DNA of 64,000 nt from assembly GCF_052119705.1 (NCBI RefSeq), contig NZ_JBGQOP010000008.1, positions 65,388 to 129,387 of the forward strand, given 5' to 3'. Shown here piece by piece: positions 8,017-17,860 of the stretch. Positions within the stretch are counted from its first letter, which is position 1. The number at the start of each line of letters is the position of its first letter. The notes under the pieces are model-generated. The model searched no databases. It worked only from the letters and a program-made list of their open reading frames with translations, and was not told the DNA's origin. The position numbers and the translations under genes are program-made. This stretch comes from Oceanimonas sp052119705 (lineage in GTDB: Bacteria > Pseudomonadota > Gammaproteobacteria > Enterobacterales > Aeromonadaceae).

Positions 8017-10275
8017 ATGCTTACTGGTTCCTCAACGTCAGCCTTGATACACGCCTTTAAGAACCTGCTCAGCAGCAGTCACGTTTTTTTTGCGCTTAAA
8101 GTATTGTTGGCCATGGGCAGCATCTTGCTGGCCGGCTTAGGCATAGATCACACGCCAGCGGCGGTGACACTCACACTTGGCGTGATGGCCGGCGCCTTAA
8201 GTGAGGTGGATCAAAATCCTAAAGGCCGACTGCGCCATCTCTTGATAAGCCTGTGCTGTTTTTTTATCGCCATTACCTTAGTCACGCTATTACTCCCCCA
8301 CCCTTGGGCTTTTGGCCCGTTATTAGTGCTGGGCACCTTGGTGTTGATGCTGATGGCGGCGTGGGGAAATACTAAGGGTAATCTGGGCTTTGGTATTTTG
8401 TTGGTGTCCTTGTATGCGATGCAAGGCCATGCAGACAGCCCGTCCTTTTGGTATCAACCCTTGTTATTAACGCTGGGAGCGGCTTGGTACGGCCTATTGT
8501 CTTGGCTTATTTTACTTATCTGGCCCTATAAGCAAGTGCACGAACAACTGGCTCAGTGTTACTTTGCTTTGGCTCGCTATTTAGTCGACAAGTCCCGTTT
8601 CTTCGATAGCCCACCGGAGCAACATCAAGCACTGCGTCATCAATTAGCACAAGTAAACATCGGCTTAGTCAGCGCTCTGGAGCACACCAAGCGCATGCTT
8701 AATCGTCGCCGCAAAGGAAGCGCCCCAGACCCTGAACTCAACCGTTTGTTGGCCTTGTACCTGTTAGTGCAAGAGATGCACGAACGGGCAGCGTCCAGCC
8801 ATTATTCTTATCAACAATTAAATCACGACTTACATCAAGATCCCGTTTTGCAGGGCTATCAAGTGTTAATGGTCGAGCTTGGCGAGTCTTGCAAACAGTT
8901 GGCCTACGCTATTTTAAATCATCACAGCTATCAGCACAGCAGACGCATTAATTGGGAGCTAAGCGCTTTACAAAATCAGATCGACTACGGCCATCTAAAA
9001 CAGCATTATCCCGCCTCCTTGGTGAGTGCCATGCGTTATTTGGGCCGTAATATCGGTCATCTGCATCAAGCTTTGCTGCGCGGCGAAGCACTCACTCAGC
9101 CTTTGCTAAACGATCGACTGTTAAACGAGCTAGCCGTGGAGCTGGCACAAGTGCCACGCCAGGCGTTTTGGCCCAAACTCAAGGCACTGTTGCACCCAGA
9201 CGCCCTATTATTTCGCCACTGTATCCGCCTGTGCGCCTGCTTTGCCGTAGGCTATGGGGTGATCTGCTATTTCGAACTCGCCCGCGGCTACTGGATATTA
9301 TTAACCATATTGTTTGTATGCCAGCCCAGTTTTAGTGCTACTCGCCAGCGATTAATACAGCGCACCTTAGGTACCCTAGGCGGCATACTGGTAGCGGTGC
9401 CGTTATTAGCCGTATTTCCCAGTGTGGGCGCGCAAATGATGATTTTATTACTCTGTGCCTTCGTATTTTTCACCCAAATTAAAGTGCATTACAGCTGGGC
9501 GGTGGGCTTTGTCACCTTGTTTGTATTGCTTGCCTTTAACTTACAAGGCGGCGCCAGCGAGCTGATTTGGCAACCGAGATTAGCGGATACCTTACTGGGC
9601 TGTGCGCTGGCCTTTGTGGCCGTATGGTGTATTTGGCCGGATTGGCAACAGCGACACTTGCCGCGCTTGCTGGCAGATGCCATGGACGCTAATGCCGATT
9701 ATCTGGCGGCTATCGCTAAGCAGTTTACCGAAGGCCGCATGGAGAGCCGCATAGACAACCTCGACTATCGACTGCCGCGTAAACAGGCGCATTTGGCTGA
9801 CAATCAGTTAGCACTCGCTTGGCAGCATATTCGCGTGGAGCCTGTGGCTAAATATTGGCTAAGCGTCTGCTTTGATATTGCCTATCGTAATCACGCGCTC
9901 TTGTCGTATTTATCGGCTATGGGTGCGCACCGCAGCCAAGAAGTGCGCTTGTTGGATAATCAAGTACTGCAAATTCAGTATTTGGTGCAGCAACTACAAA
10001 CGGCGGCTCACGCATTGCGCAGCAATCGCCCTCTGCCTTTGAGTACCACATTACCTTGGGTGGGGTTAAGTAAGCAGCCTAATAAGCAACCGGCAAACGA
10101 ACAAGCGTCCAACCAAGCCTTCCCCTGCGCTGACACACCCGTTACCGAGCAACAAGAATGGCAATGCGTCAGTCAGCAGTTGATCAGCCACATAGCGTTA
10201 GTGGTTACCGACTTGTACCAACTGGCAGAGAATTTTCCGCACCCAGACGCAGCGACAGATGCGCCACCTCTCTGA
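8017..10275 (+). CDS. yccS: YccS, FUSC-family inner-membrane protein
   Basis: Large polytopic membrane protein of the YccS/YhfK (TIGR01666) family within the fusaric-acid-resistance superfamily, 752 aa. There are two blocks of about five to six hydrophobic helices (residues roughly 20-165 and 400-530), separated by a cytoplasmic helical region with HTKRMLNRRRKG. The C-terminal cytoplasmic tail ends in a low-complexity NKQPNKQPANEQ stretch. The family is proposed to export aromatic or other organic anions, but its substrate is unknown. No good RBS precedes the ATG. tusE follows 59 bases later in the same direction. Confidence 0.88.
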   Translation: MLTGSSTSALIHAFKNLLSSSHVFFALKVLLAMGSILLAGLGIDHTPAAVTLTLGVMAGALSEVDQNPKGRLRHLLISLCCFFIAITLVTLLLPHPWAFGPLLVLGTLVLMLMAAWGNTKGNLGFGILLVSLYAMQGHADSPSFWYQPLLLTLGAAWYGLLSWLILLIWPYKQVHEQLAQCYFALARYLVDKSRFFDSPPEQHQALRHQLAQVNIGLVSALEHTKRMLNRRRKGSAPDPELNRLLALYLLVQEMHERAASSHYSYQQLNHDLHQDPVLQGYQVLMVELGESCKQLAYAILNHHSYQHSRRINWELSALQNQIDYGHLKQHYPASLVSAMRYLGRNIGHLHQALLRGEALTQPLLNDRLLNELAVELAQVPRQAFWPKLKALLHPDALLFRHCIRLCACFAVGYGVICYFELARGYWILLTILFVCQPSFSATRQRLIQRTLGTLGGILVAVPLLAVFPSVGAQMMILLLCAFVFFTQIKVHYSWAVGFVTLFVLLAFNLQGGASELIWQPRLADTLLGCALAFVAVWCIWPDWQQRHLPRLLADAMDANADYLAAIAKQFTEGRMESRIDNLDYRLPRKQAHLADNQLALAWQHIRVEPVAKYWLSVCFDIAYRNHALLSYLSAMGAHRSQEVRLLDNQVLQIQYLVQQLQTAAHALRSNRPLPLSTTLPWVGLSKQPNKQPANEQASNQAFPCADTPVTEQQEWQCVSQQLISHIALVVTDLYQLAENFPHPDAATDAPPL

Positions 10276-10334
10276 GTTAGGTAATATTACGCCAGAGAAA
10301 TATGGCTCAAAAATGCAGATATAAAGGAAAGAAG

Positions 10335-10664
10335 ATGTTTGAATTTGCAGGGCGTACCATAGACACAGATACCCAAGGCTATCTTAAGCAGCATCAAGAC
10401 TGGCAACCCGAGATGGTGCCCCTATTGGCAGAGCAAGAAGGCATAGTGTTAAGTAGCGAACATTGGGAAGTGGTGCAATTTGTGCGGGATTTTTATCTTA
10501 AGTACAACACGTCGCCCGCCATGCGCGCCTTGGTAAAAGCCATGGCCAACGAGCTAGGAGCAGATAAAGGCAACAGCCGTTATTTATTCCGCTTATTCCC
10601 TAAGGGCCCAGCTAAGCAAGCCACTAAACTAGCGGGCCTACCAAAGCCGGCAAAGTGTCTTTAA
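10335..10664 (+). CDS. tusE: TusE sulfurtransferase (DsrC-like)
   Basis: Sulfur-relay protein that passes persulfide from TusBCD to MnmA in 2-thiouridine modification of tRNA wobble bases. It is 109 aa from MFEFAGRTIDTDTQGYLKQH, supported by AAAGGAAAGAAG. The DsrC/TusE C-terminus ends AGLPKPAKCL with the persulfide-carrying C108; the second DsrC cysteine is absent, consistent with TusE rather than dissimilatory DsrC. It probably shares a transcript with yccS, a pairing also seen in enterobacteria. Confidence 0.95.
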   Translation: MFEFAGRTIDTDTQGYLKQHQDWQPEMVPLLAEQEGIVLSSEHWEVVQFVRDFYLKYNTSPAMRALVKAMANELGADKGNSRYLFRLFPKGPAKQATKLAGLPKPAKCL

Positions 10665-10667
10665 CTA

Positions 10668-10769
10668 CAGCGCCGGGCGCCCAGCGAAACAAACACTCCC
10701 TAATACCGAGCTTGTTTGATATACCGCTCTTAGTATTGCTTGGTGCTCGGCGCCGGGCGCTTGGCGCTG
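10668..10769. repeat. Imperfect inverted repeat between tusE and grxD
   Basis: The convergent gap carries CAGCGCCGGGCGCCCAGCG at its left and GGCGCCGGGCGCTTGGCGCTG at its right, which are partly complementary. Similar GCGCCCAGCGC wording recurs near 45830. It could terminate both genes; the T tracts are weak. Confidence 0.4.
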
Positions 10770-10772
10770 CTT

Positions 10773-11111
10773 TTAAGCTTGTTCAGGCTTTGGGTATTTA
10801 GCGGCGGTAGCAGCGATCAGCGGCTTCAATTCACCCTGTTGGAACATTTCCATGATGATGTCGCACCCGCCTACGAGCTCACCGTCAACCCACAATTGTG
10901 GAAAAGTCGGCCAATCAGCGTATTTTGGCAATTCGGCGCGGATCTCAGGATTTTGCAATATATCCACGAAGGCAAAGGGTTCGCCACAATTCATCAAGGC
11001 TTGTGACGCTTGCGCGGAAAAACCACAGCTGGGGAACTTAGGCGAGCCTTTCATATAAAGCAGGATCGGGTTCTCGGCGATCTGGGTTTTAATCTTCTCA
11101 ATAGTTTCCAT
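10773..11111 (-). CDS. grxD: Monothiol glutaredoxin Grx4
   Basis: CGFS-type glutaredoxin, which binds and transfers a [2Fe-2S] cluster with glutathione, usually with BolA. It has 112 aa from METIEKIKTQ with RBS TTGAGGTGCAC; a 10-residue upstream extension is rejected. Signature CGFS is at residues 29-32 within MKGSPKFPSCGFSAQ, followed by WPTFPQLWVDGELVGGCDI. It is divergent from sodB, the two sharing a 379-base region. Confidence 0.96.
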   Translation of the reverse strand: METIEKIKTQIAENPILLYMKGSPKFPSCGFSAQASQALMNCGEPFAFVDILQNPEIRAELPKYADWPTFPQLWVDGELVGGCDIIMEMFQQGELKPLIAATAAKYPKPEQA

Positions 11112-11490
11112 GTGCACCTCAAGTCGGCTACTTATTTGCAACCAATTAAAAACGGCAAGTCATCAAGATGACAATTCAAATGCCTATTCTACGTTATCCC
11201 TCACCGGTCACAAGTGCACTGCAAGAAAAATACCGCTTAAGGCTATGGCCTCGTGATTTAAGTAAGGTGATTGGCCGAGCATAACTGCAAATGATAAATA
11301 TTCCTGTTATGACAATACCTTACCCTTACAAACGCTGGTGTTGTTTAGCCATCTAGCTAGCTGCTACAATGATTTAAGTAATTTAGCTGGTGCCACTCTT
11401 GTGTTGTGGGTGGTACCCGCCTGATAAAAGCAAGTAGCAATGTCGAGACCAGCCTCAAGGCTGGCACCATCAAAAATGGAGAATATAATA
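11112..11490. promoter_or_regulatory. grxD-sodB divergent promoter region with sodB leader hairpin
   Basis: 379 bases without a gene. A perfect hairpin CCAGCC-TCAA-GGCTGG at 11449-11464 lies 14 bases ahead of the sodB RBS (GGAG, 11478-11481). It may be a leader regulatory structure. In E. coli the sodB leader is the target of RyhB/Hfq, but base pairing to a small RNA was not tested here. Confidence 0.45.
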
Positions 11491-12072
11491 ATGGCATTTG
11501 AACTTCCCGCCCTGCCGTACGCAAAAAACGCCCTGCTGCCACATATTTCTGAGGAAACTCTGGAGTATCACTATGGTAAGCACCACAACTCTTACGTGGT
11601 TAACCTGAACAACTTAGTCCCAGGTACCGAGTTTGAAGGTAAGTCTCTGGAAGAGATCATCAAAACTTCTGCTGGCGGCGTGTTCAACAACGCAGCCCAG
11701 ATCTGGAACCACACTTTCTATTGGCATTGCTTGGCACCAAACGGTGGCGGCGAGCCTACCGGTGCTTTGGCTGACGCCATCAAAGCCGCGTTCGGTTCTT
11801 TTGATGCTTTCAAAGAAGAGTTCACTAAGTCTTGCGTAACTAACTTCGGTTCAGGCTGGACTTGGTTGGTGAAGAATACCGACGGTACCGTGGCTATCGC
11901 TAACACTTCTAACGCCGGTTGCCCGCTGACTGGCGACGCGACTCCTTTGCTGACTTGTGATGTGTGGGAACATGCCTACTACATCGACTATCGCAACGTG
12001 CGTCCTGACTATGTAAAAGCCTTCTGGTCACTGGTTAACTGGGAATTTGCGGCAGAAAACTTCGCCAAGTAA
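11491..12072 (+). CDS. sodB: Iron superoxide dismutase
   Basis: Cytoplasmic Fe-SOD, 193 aa, converting superoxide to oxygen and hydrogen peroxide. Metal ligands H27, H74, D157 and H161 are all present (EYHYGKHH, WNHTFYWHC, DVWEHAYYIDY). AAQIWNHTFYWHCLAPNGGG is characteristic of the iron rather than manganese enzyme. I start at MAFELPALPY with GGAGAATATAATA upstream; the longer frame has no conservation. Monocistronic with its own terminator. Confidence 0.97.
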   Translation: MAFELPALPYAKNALLPHISEETLEYHYGKHHNSYVVNLNNLVPGTEFEGKSLEEIIKTSAGGVFNNAAQIWNHTFYWHCLAPNGGGEPTGALADAIKAAFGSFDAFKEEFTKSCVTNFGSGWTWLVKNTDGTVAIANTSNAGCPLTGDATPLLTCDVWEHAYYIDYRNVRPDYVKAFWSLVNWEFAAENFAK

Positions 12073-12083
12073 ATTTTTAGTGT

Positions 12084-12661
<578 letters not shown>

Positions 12662-14101
12662 ATGTTAAGACGTACCAAGATAGTTACTACCCTAGGCCCG
12701 GCGACCGATCGCGACAATAACCTCGAAGGTATTATCAAAGCGGGCGCAAACGTAGTGCGCATGAACTTTTCTCACGGCACCGCCGAAGATCATATGAACC
12801 GCGCCAATCAAGTACGTGAAATCGCCAAGAGACTGGGCGTACACGTGGCGATTCTGGGTGACTTGCAAGGACCTAAGATCCGCGTTTCTACTTTTAAAGA
12901 TAAAAAAATCCACTTAAGTCTGGGTGACAAGTTTACCTTGGATGCTGACTTAGGCTTAGGCTTAGGTGATGAGACCCAAGTAGGTATTGACTATAAAGAT
13001 CTGCCACGCGACGTTAAAGTTGACGACGTGTTATTGCTGGACGATGGCCGCGTACAACTGCGTGTGGAAAGCGTTGAAGGCAACAAGGTATTCACGGTCG
13101 TTACCGTTGCAGGTCCCTTGTCTAATAACAAAGGCATCAACAAGAAAGGCGGCGGTTTATCGGCTCCTGCCCTGACTGAAAAAGACAAAGAAGACATCAT
13201 CACAGCCGCTAAAATTGGCGTTGATTACTTAGCCGTGTCTTTCCCTCGTACTGGCGAAGACATGCGCATTGCCCGTGAATTGGCTCGCGCCGCCGGCAGC
13301 AACGCCAAGCTGGTTGCCAAAGTTGAACGCGCCGAAGCCGTTGCTTCTGATGCTGCCATGGAAGACGTGATCTTGGCCTCAGACGTGGTCATGGTTGCTC
13401 GTGGTGACTTGGGTGTGGAAATTGGTGACTCTGAGTTGGTCGGCGTACAGAAGAAGTTGATCCGTGCTTCACGTCGTTTAAACCGCGTCGTCATTACCGC
13501 CACCCAAATGATGGAATCCATGATTTCAGCACCACTGCCAACCCGTGCCGAAGTTATGGACGTGGCTAACGCCGTGCTGGATGGTACAGATGCGGTCATG
13601 CTGTCTGCTGAAACTGCCGCCGGTGACTTCCCGATTGAAACCGTTAAAGCCATGGCTGAAGTATGTTTAGGCGCCGAGAAGCACCCAAGCATCAACGTGT
13701 CTAACCACCGCATGAACTTCACCTTTACCTCGGTTGAAGAAACCATCGCTATGTCGACTATGTATGCGGCTAACCACTTGCAAGGTGTTAAGGCTATCGT
13801 TGCTTTGACTCATTCAGGTACTACTCCGTTGCTGCTGTCACGCATCAGCTCTGGTCTGCCAATTTTCTCAATGTCTGGCGAAGACAAGACATTGGCATGG
13901 AGCAGCATGTACCGTGGCGTAACGCCTGTGTATTTTAAGCACGACACTGCTTTAAGCAACGCCGAAGTGAGCCGTGAAGCCTTGGCTACCTTGAAGGCCG
14001 CCGGCTACGTAAACAGCGGTGACTTAGTGTTGCTGACTCATGGCGATGCCATGGAAGTTATCGGCAGCACCAACACCTGTAAAATTCTGACTGTTGAATA
14101 A
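12662..14101 (+). CDS. pykA: Pyruvate kinase II (PykA type)
   Basis: Phosphoenolpyruvate + ADP to pyruvate + ATP, last step of glycolysis. 479 aa, matching E. coli PykA (480) far better than PykF: the opening LRRTKIVTTLGPATDRDNNL and GPLSNNKGINKKGGGL are PykA-like. Catalytic/metal motifs RMNFSHG, GDLQGPKIRV, AKVERAE, VARGDLGVE and ATQMMESM are intact. The allosteric C-terminal domain is complete. Monocistronic with a strong terminator and a long upstream region containing an FNR-type box. Confidence 0.95.
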   Translation: MLRRTKIVTTLGPATDRDNNLEGIIKAGANVVRMNFSHGTAEDHMNRANQVREIAKRLGVHVAILGDLQGPKIRVSTFKDKKIHLSLGDKFTLDADLGLGLGDETQVGIDYKDLPRDVKVDDVLLLDDGRVQLRVESVEGNKVFTVVTVAGPLSNNKGINKKGGGLSAPALTEKDKEDIITAAKIGVDYLAVSFPRTGEDMRIARELARAAGSNAKLVAKVERAEAVASDAAMEDVILASDVVMVARGDLGVEIGDSELVGVQKKLIRASRRLNRVVITATQMMESMISAPLPTRAEVMDVANAVLDGTDAVMLSAETAAGDFPIETVKAMAEVCLGAEKHPSINVSNHRMNFTFTSVEETIAMSTMYAANHLQGVKAIVALTHSGTTPLLLSRISSGLPIFSMSGEDKTLAWSSMYRGVTPVYFKHDTALSNAEVSREALATLKAAGYVNSGDLVLLTHGDAMEVIGSTNTCKILTVE

Positions 14102-14130
14102 GCTTAAACATTAAGCTGATCACAATTAGT

Positions 14131-14160
14131 AAAAAGCCGCTCATATGAGCGGCTTTTTTG
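14131..14160 (+). terminator. Terminator after pykA
   Basis: AAAAAGCCGCTCATATGAGCGGCTTTTTT, perfect palindrome; may also serve the convergent fadE. Confidence 0.92.
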
Positions 14161-14279
14161 ATCCCAAAGCAAACACAGCCATACGCGTTACGCCGTACGC
14201 TGTCCGTTAAAGATAAAACCAAACCGAACTGCGCTTTTCCCTAAACGTAGGGCGTACAGCGTAATACGTACGGCTTGTT

Positions 14280-16511
14280 TTACAACTCCCCCGGCTTAAA
14301 GCTGTCGACGGCGATGGCAAGGCGGCGCAGTTCATCCGCATGCTGTAAGCGTTCAATGTCTGCATCACTGATAATATTGTGCTCTTTCGCTTGAGCCAAT
14401 AACTCATCAAAAGGTAACTTGCGAGCTAAGGAGCCGGCTTTTTGGGCGGCGCGCAGCTTCTTCTCTATGTCTTGCACGCCCACCATGGCCAAGAACGCCG
14501 CTTCTACCTCACCCAGTCCCGGCACTGTGCCATCGGGCACATAGCAAAGCGTGGTTAAGCGTTGGCGAACACTTGATGGCGTCATTAACAGCTCGCTAAT
14601 GGCCTGAGCGTGTTTATCCAGCGGCTTTTTATAATGATTACCAAACGGGAAAATCAAGGCTTTCAGTGTGCCGGCCACCACACGATTGGGGAAATTATCG
14701 AAGAAGCCCTCTAGCGCCTCGCCTATTAAGTTTAAGTTACGGCGCAGCGCATAATGCACGAAGGGCAATTCATCCTGAGGTCGGCCGTTGTCTTCAAAAA
14801 ACTTCAAGGTGGCACTGCCCAAATACAAATGACTTAACACATCACCAAGGCGCGCCGAAATCATCTCTTTACGCTTGAGATCTCCGCCTAAAATCAGCAT
14901 CGACATATCTGCACACAGCGCCAGCGCCTTACTCATGCGCGCCAGTTGGCGATAGTAAACGGCGGTTTCGCCCACTACCGGTGAGCGATTAAAGCACGCG
15001 CCTGTTAACCCCTGCCCCAGCGCACCAAATACGTTACCCATGGCAAAACCAATGTGCTTAAACAATAACTTATCAAACTCATCCAAGCCCGCTTGCTGAT
15101 CTGGGTTGGCCGCGGCTTGTAGCTCTTGCAGCACATAAGGGTGGCAGCGGGTGGCGCCTTGACCAAAAATCATCAAGTTGCGGGTTAAAATATTGGCCCC
15201 TTCCACGGTAATGGCCACGGGTATGCCCATGTAGTTGTGCGCCAAATAATTTTTAGGCCCCATCTGAATGCCCTTGCCCGCGTGCACGTCCATGGCGTGA
15301 TCCAGCACTGTGCGTGCCATTTCCGTCATATGGTATTTAGAAATAGCGGTCACAATGGCCGGACTTTCTTTTAAATCTAGCGCTTTCGCCGTTAAACGAC
15401 GGGTGGCTTCCAGCTGATAGGTTAAGCCGCCGATACTGCCCAGCGCCTCTTGTACCCCTTCAAACTTGCCAATCGACAAGCCAAATTGCTTGCGCACATA
15501 AGCGTAAGCACTGGTGCTGAGTACCGATAAATGACCGCTGGCGGTGCCCAGCGCGGGCAAGGAAATGCCGCGCCCCGCCGATAAACACTCCACCAGCATG
15601 CGCCAACCTCGACCGGCAAACTCAGGGCCGCCGATGATCCAATCCAAGGGGATAAACACATCTTTGCCGTGAGTAGTGCCGTTTAAAAAGGCTAAGCCCA
15701 TGGGGAAATGACGGTCGCCAATTTCTACGCCCGCATGACGGCTAGGTATTAAGGCACAGGTAATGCCGGGGGCTGGGTTATCACTGAGCAGACGGTCTGG
15801 ATCAAACAGTTTAAACGCCAAGCCCAATACCGTAGCTCTGGGCGCCAGCGTAATGTAGCGCTTATCCCAATTGAGGCGAATACCCAACACTTCTTGACCA
15901 TCAAACTCGCCTTTGCACACCACGCCTGAGTCTGGGATGGCACCCGCATCTGATCCCGCTTCTGGCCCGGTTAGCGCAAAACAGGGCACTTCTGTGCCCT
16001 TGGCCAGCCTTGGCAGCCAGCGGTCTTTTTGCGCCTGCGTACCGTAGTGCATCAGTAACTCGCCGGGGCCTAAAGAGTTGGGCACCATAACCGTCACTGC
16101 GGCACTGACACTGCGCGAGGCAATGCGCGCCACTATGGTGGAGTTAGCATAGGCCGAAAAGTCTAACCCGCCATACTCTTTGGGAATGATCAGTGAGAAG
16201 AAACCTTGGTGCTTAATGTAATCCCACACTACCTCTGGTAGCTCGCGATCGTCATTAACGATTTTATGGTCGTCGAGCATAGCCAGCAGGGTTTCGACTT
16301 GGTTATCGAGAAAATGCTGCTCCTCTGCTGTTAAACTAGACGGGCCGTAAGCCAACAGCTGAGACCAGTCTGGCTTACCGCTGAATAACTGACCATCCCA
16401 CCATACCGAACCCGCTTCCATGGCTTCTTGCTCAGTCACAGATAGCGGCGGCAAGATTTTTTTGAAGGTGGCAAAGGCCGGTCCACTGATCCACTTTTTA
16501 CGTAAACTCAT
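14280..16511 (-). CDS. fadE: Acyl-CoA dehydrogenase FadE
   Basis: First oxidation step of fatty-acid beta-oxidation, an FAD-dependent alpha,beta-dehydrogenation of acyl-CoA. 743 aa from MSLRKKWISG (RBS AAGGAGTGGAAC). FAD/substrate motif FALTGPEAGSDAG is at residues 178-190, and the probable catalytic base is E437 in VEGANILTR. The extra C-terminal DUF1974 domain typical of FadE follows. It lacks the roughly 70-residue hydrophobic N-terminus of the 814-aa E. coli protein. A PsrA-like TetR gene lies 81 bases upstream on the same strand, suggesting fatty-acid-responsive control. Confidence 0.93.
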   Translation of the reverse strand: MSLRKKWISGPAFATFKKILPPLSVTEQEAMEAGSVWWDGQLFSGKPDWSQLLAYGPSSLTAEEQHFLDNQVETLLAMLDDHKIVNDDRELPEVVWDYIKHQGFFSLIIPKEYGGLDFSAYANSTIVARIASRSVSAAVTVMVPNSLGPGELLMHYGTQAQKDRWLPRLAKGTEVPCFALTGPEAGSDAGAIPDSGVVCKGEFDGQEVLGIRLNWDKRYITLAPRATVLGLAFKLFDPDRLLSDNPAPGITCALIPSRHAGVEIGDRHFPMGLAFLNGTTHGKDVFIPLDWIIGGPEFAGRGWRMLVECLSAGRGISLPALGTASGHLSVLSTSAYAYVRKQFGLSIGKFEGVQEALGSIGGLTYQLEATRRLTAKALDLKESPAIVTAISKYHMTEMARTVLDHAMDVHAGKGIQMGPKNYLAHNYMGIPVAITVEGANILTRNLMIFGQGATRCHPYVLQELQAAANPDQQAGLDEFDKLLFKHIGFAMGNVFGALGQGLTGACFNRSPVVGETAVYYRQLARMSKALALCADMSMLILGGDLKRKEMISARLGDVLSHLYLGSATLKFFEDNGRPQDELPFVHYALRRNLNLIGEALEGFFDNFPNRVVAGTLKALIFPFGNHYKKPLDKHAQAISELLMTPSSVRQRLTTLCYVPDGTVPGLGEVEAAFLAMVGVQDIEKKLRAAQKAGSLARKLPFDELLAQAKEHNIISDADIERLQHADELRRLAIAVDSFKPGEL

Positions 16512-16592
16512 GTTCCACTCCTTATTGCCCACTGGCGGTAATTGGGCTGTGCAATTAGGTAAGGTAGTTATGCATGTTGGCTGTTGGTCAAA

Positions 16593-17282
16593 TTAGCTGT
16601 TCGACAGCTTTATGTTCGACTCCTTTCTATCCGACACCTTTCTATCCGACAAAGGGGCGGCACCAACGCCACAGGCCAGGTACGGGATCAATCTACGCAC
16701 CAAACCTTCTACATCTATTTCTTCATTAAAATCATTTTTCGCAATGTCGCGCAGTGCCTCACTTGAAGCCATAGTGAACACCACTGTGCCTAGGGTGAAA
16801 TGCAACCGCCAAAACACCTCGGCTTTAGACAATTGAGGCGCGGCTTTTTGAATCGCTTGGCTGAAGTGGCCCAATACAGGGCCGTAGTGGTTAACGATAA
16901 ACCAACGCAAGAACCCTTGGTTATCGATATAACCTCGCCCTAGCAGCTGTAAAAATATCTCAGGCCCTTGGCGGCGCACGCTGCTTAAACTCAGTAGCGG
17001 CTTAACAAAACACTCAAAGACTTGAGGTAAGGTGAGCGACGGCTCAGTTAATAGCTGGCTGAGTGCCGCATCCGCTTGAGGCATAAACTGCGATAAGTAG
17101 CGGTTTACCACGGCTTTTATCAGATCCTTTTTAGAGCCGAAATGATAATTCACCGCTGCAAGATTCACCCCCGCCGCACCGGTAATGTGGCGTAATGAGG
17201 TATCATTGAACCCAAGCTCGGCAAATAACTGCTCGGCGGTATTAAGGATCTTTTGCTTGGTATCTAATTTGGCCACAGGCAC
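16593..17282 (-). CDS. TetR-family regulator, PsrA-like
   Basis: TetR repressor, 229 aa. The helix-turn-helix is in residues about 10-57 (ILNTAEQLFAELGFNDTSLR, then GVNLAAVNYHFGSKKDLIKA). That DNA-recognition segment is very like Pseudomonas PsrA, a long-chain-acyl-CoA-responsive repressor of beta-oxidation genes, and here it precedes fadE. The last 20 residues are a repeat-born tail, SDRKVSDRKESN, encoded by tandem TTTCTATCCGACA units. A PsrA-like operator overlaps its own upstream region, suggesting autorepression. Ligand is inferred, not shown. Confidence 0.8.
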   Translation of the reverse strand: MPVAKLDTKQKILNTAEQLFAELGFNDTSLRHITGAAGVNLAAVNYHFGSKKDLIKAVVNRYLSQFMPQADAALSQLLTEPSLTLPQVFECFVKPLLSLSSVRRQGPEIFLQLLGRGYIDNQGFLRWFIVNHYGPVLGHFSQAIQKAAPQLSKAEVFWRLHFTLGTVVFTMASSEALRDIAKNDFNEEIDVEGLVRRLIPYLACGVGAAPLSDRKVSDRKESNIKLSNS

Positions 17283-17289
17283 CTCGTAT

Positions 17290-17303
17290 CAAACGCATGT
17301 TTA
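17290..17303. promoter_or_regulatory. Candidate PsrA-type operator
   Basis: CAAACGCATGTTTA, an imperfect palindrome eight bases ahead of the TetR gene, fits the PsrA-type pattern (C/G)AAAC-N2-4-GTTT(G/C) with one end mismatch. No equally good copy was found directly before fadE. Confidence 0.45.
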
Positions 17304-17677
17304 AAATTTATGTTTTAACCCCGCCAACTGTCAAGCTAAATGCAGGGTTGTGTGTGGTAAACGCACTCTAGAGATAAAATTAAGATAATTTGTGTGAAGG
17401 CAGGAACCTTTTGCCAAACCTCCCCTCCAATGTAATGCCACTGTTGTTAAGTACTACTTTTTTAAGTACTACTGTTGTTAAACACTAAGTCTTCGCCCAG
17501 CCCAGCTGGGCATTTTTTTGCTTAAAATTTAAGAGATAACAGTGAAGAGTAAAGAGTGAAGAGTTGAGACTCCAACACCAAACAGCCAAAAAAGACACCT
17601 CAAGCCACAGCCAAGGTCGCTTGTCCGTGCCACTCGTTACCCTTACACTTCTCCGCTATTTAAAATGGGAATGAATA
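17304..17677. other. Intergenic region, degenerate repeats only
   Basis: About 370 bases without a gene. It holds a duplicated TTAAGTACTACT stretch (about 17446-17470) and a purine-rich GTGAAGAGTAAAGAGTGAAG run near 17541. Confidence 0.5.
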
Positions 17678-17833
17678 ATGAACTTGAACGAAGCACCGGC
17701 GGAAGTCACGCTGGCCGTAGACTTAATTGAATTATTAGAAGTGAATCAGGTGGCGCCAGAGCTGGCACTGAAAGCGTTGCGTTTAGTGACTGCAGATTTT
17801 GAGCGCAAGTTGGCTGAAAGCAGTAAAGGGTGA
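17678..17833 (+). CDS. ybaM: YbaM, DUF2496 small protein
   Basis: A 51-aa protein starting MNLNEAPAEVTLAVDLIELL, ending in KLAESSKG. It closely follows the E. coli YbaM pattern (about 53 aa, with the same NAP-x-VxLAVDLIxLLE opening, the central LxAL and the DxExKL near the end), so I am confident of the family. Its function is unknown. The ATG follows AAATGGGAATGAATA, a modest RBS. The stop codon TGA is embedded in the first units of a seven-base tandem repeat, so slippage there could alter the C-terminus. Confidence 0.85.
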   Translation: MNLNEAPAEVTLAVDLIELLEVNQVAPELALKALRLVTADFERKLAESSKG

Positions 17834-17860
17834 AGGGTGAAGGGTGAAGGGTGAAGGGGA
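17826..17860. repeat. Heptanucleotide tandem repeat (GGGTGAA)n
   Basis: Four to five head-to-tail copies of GGGTGAA begin at the ybaM stop codon. Related purine-rich words occur at 17541-17570. Confidence 0.9.

Noticed and set aside
13225..13746. 173-codon minus-strand frame opposite pykA
   Set aside because: Antisense shadow of a complete, well-conserved kinase gene.
17826..17860. CRISPR-like array at the heptamer repeat
   Set aside because: Units are seven bases without spacers; no cas genes are present.
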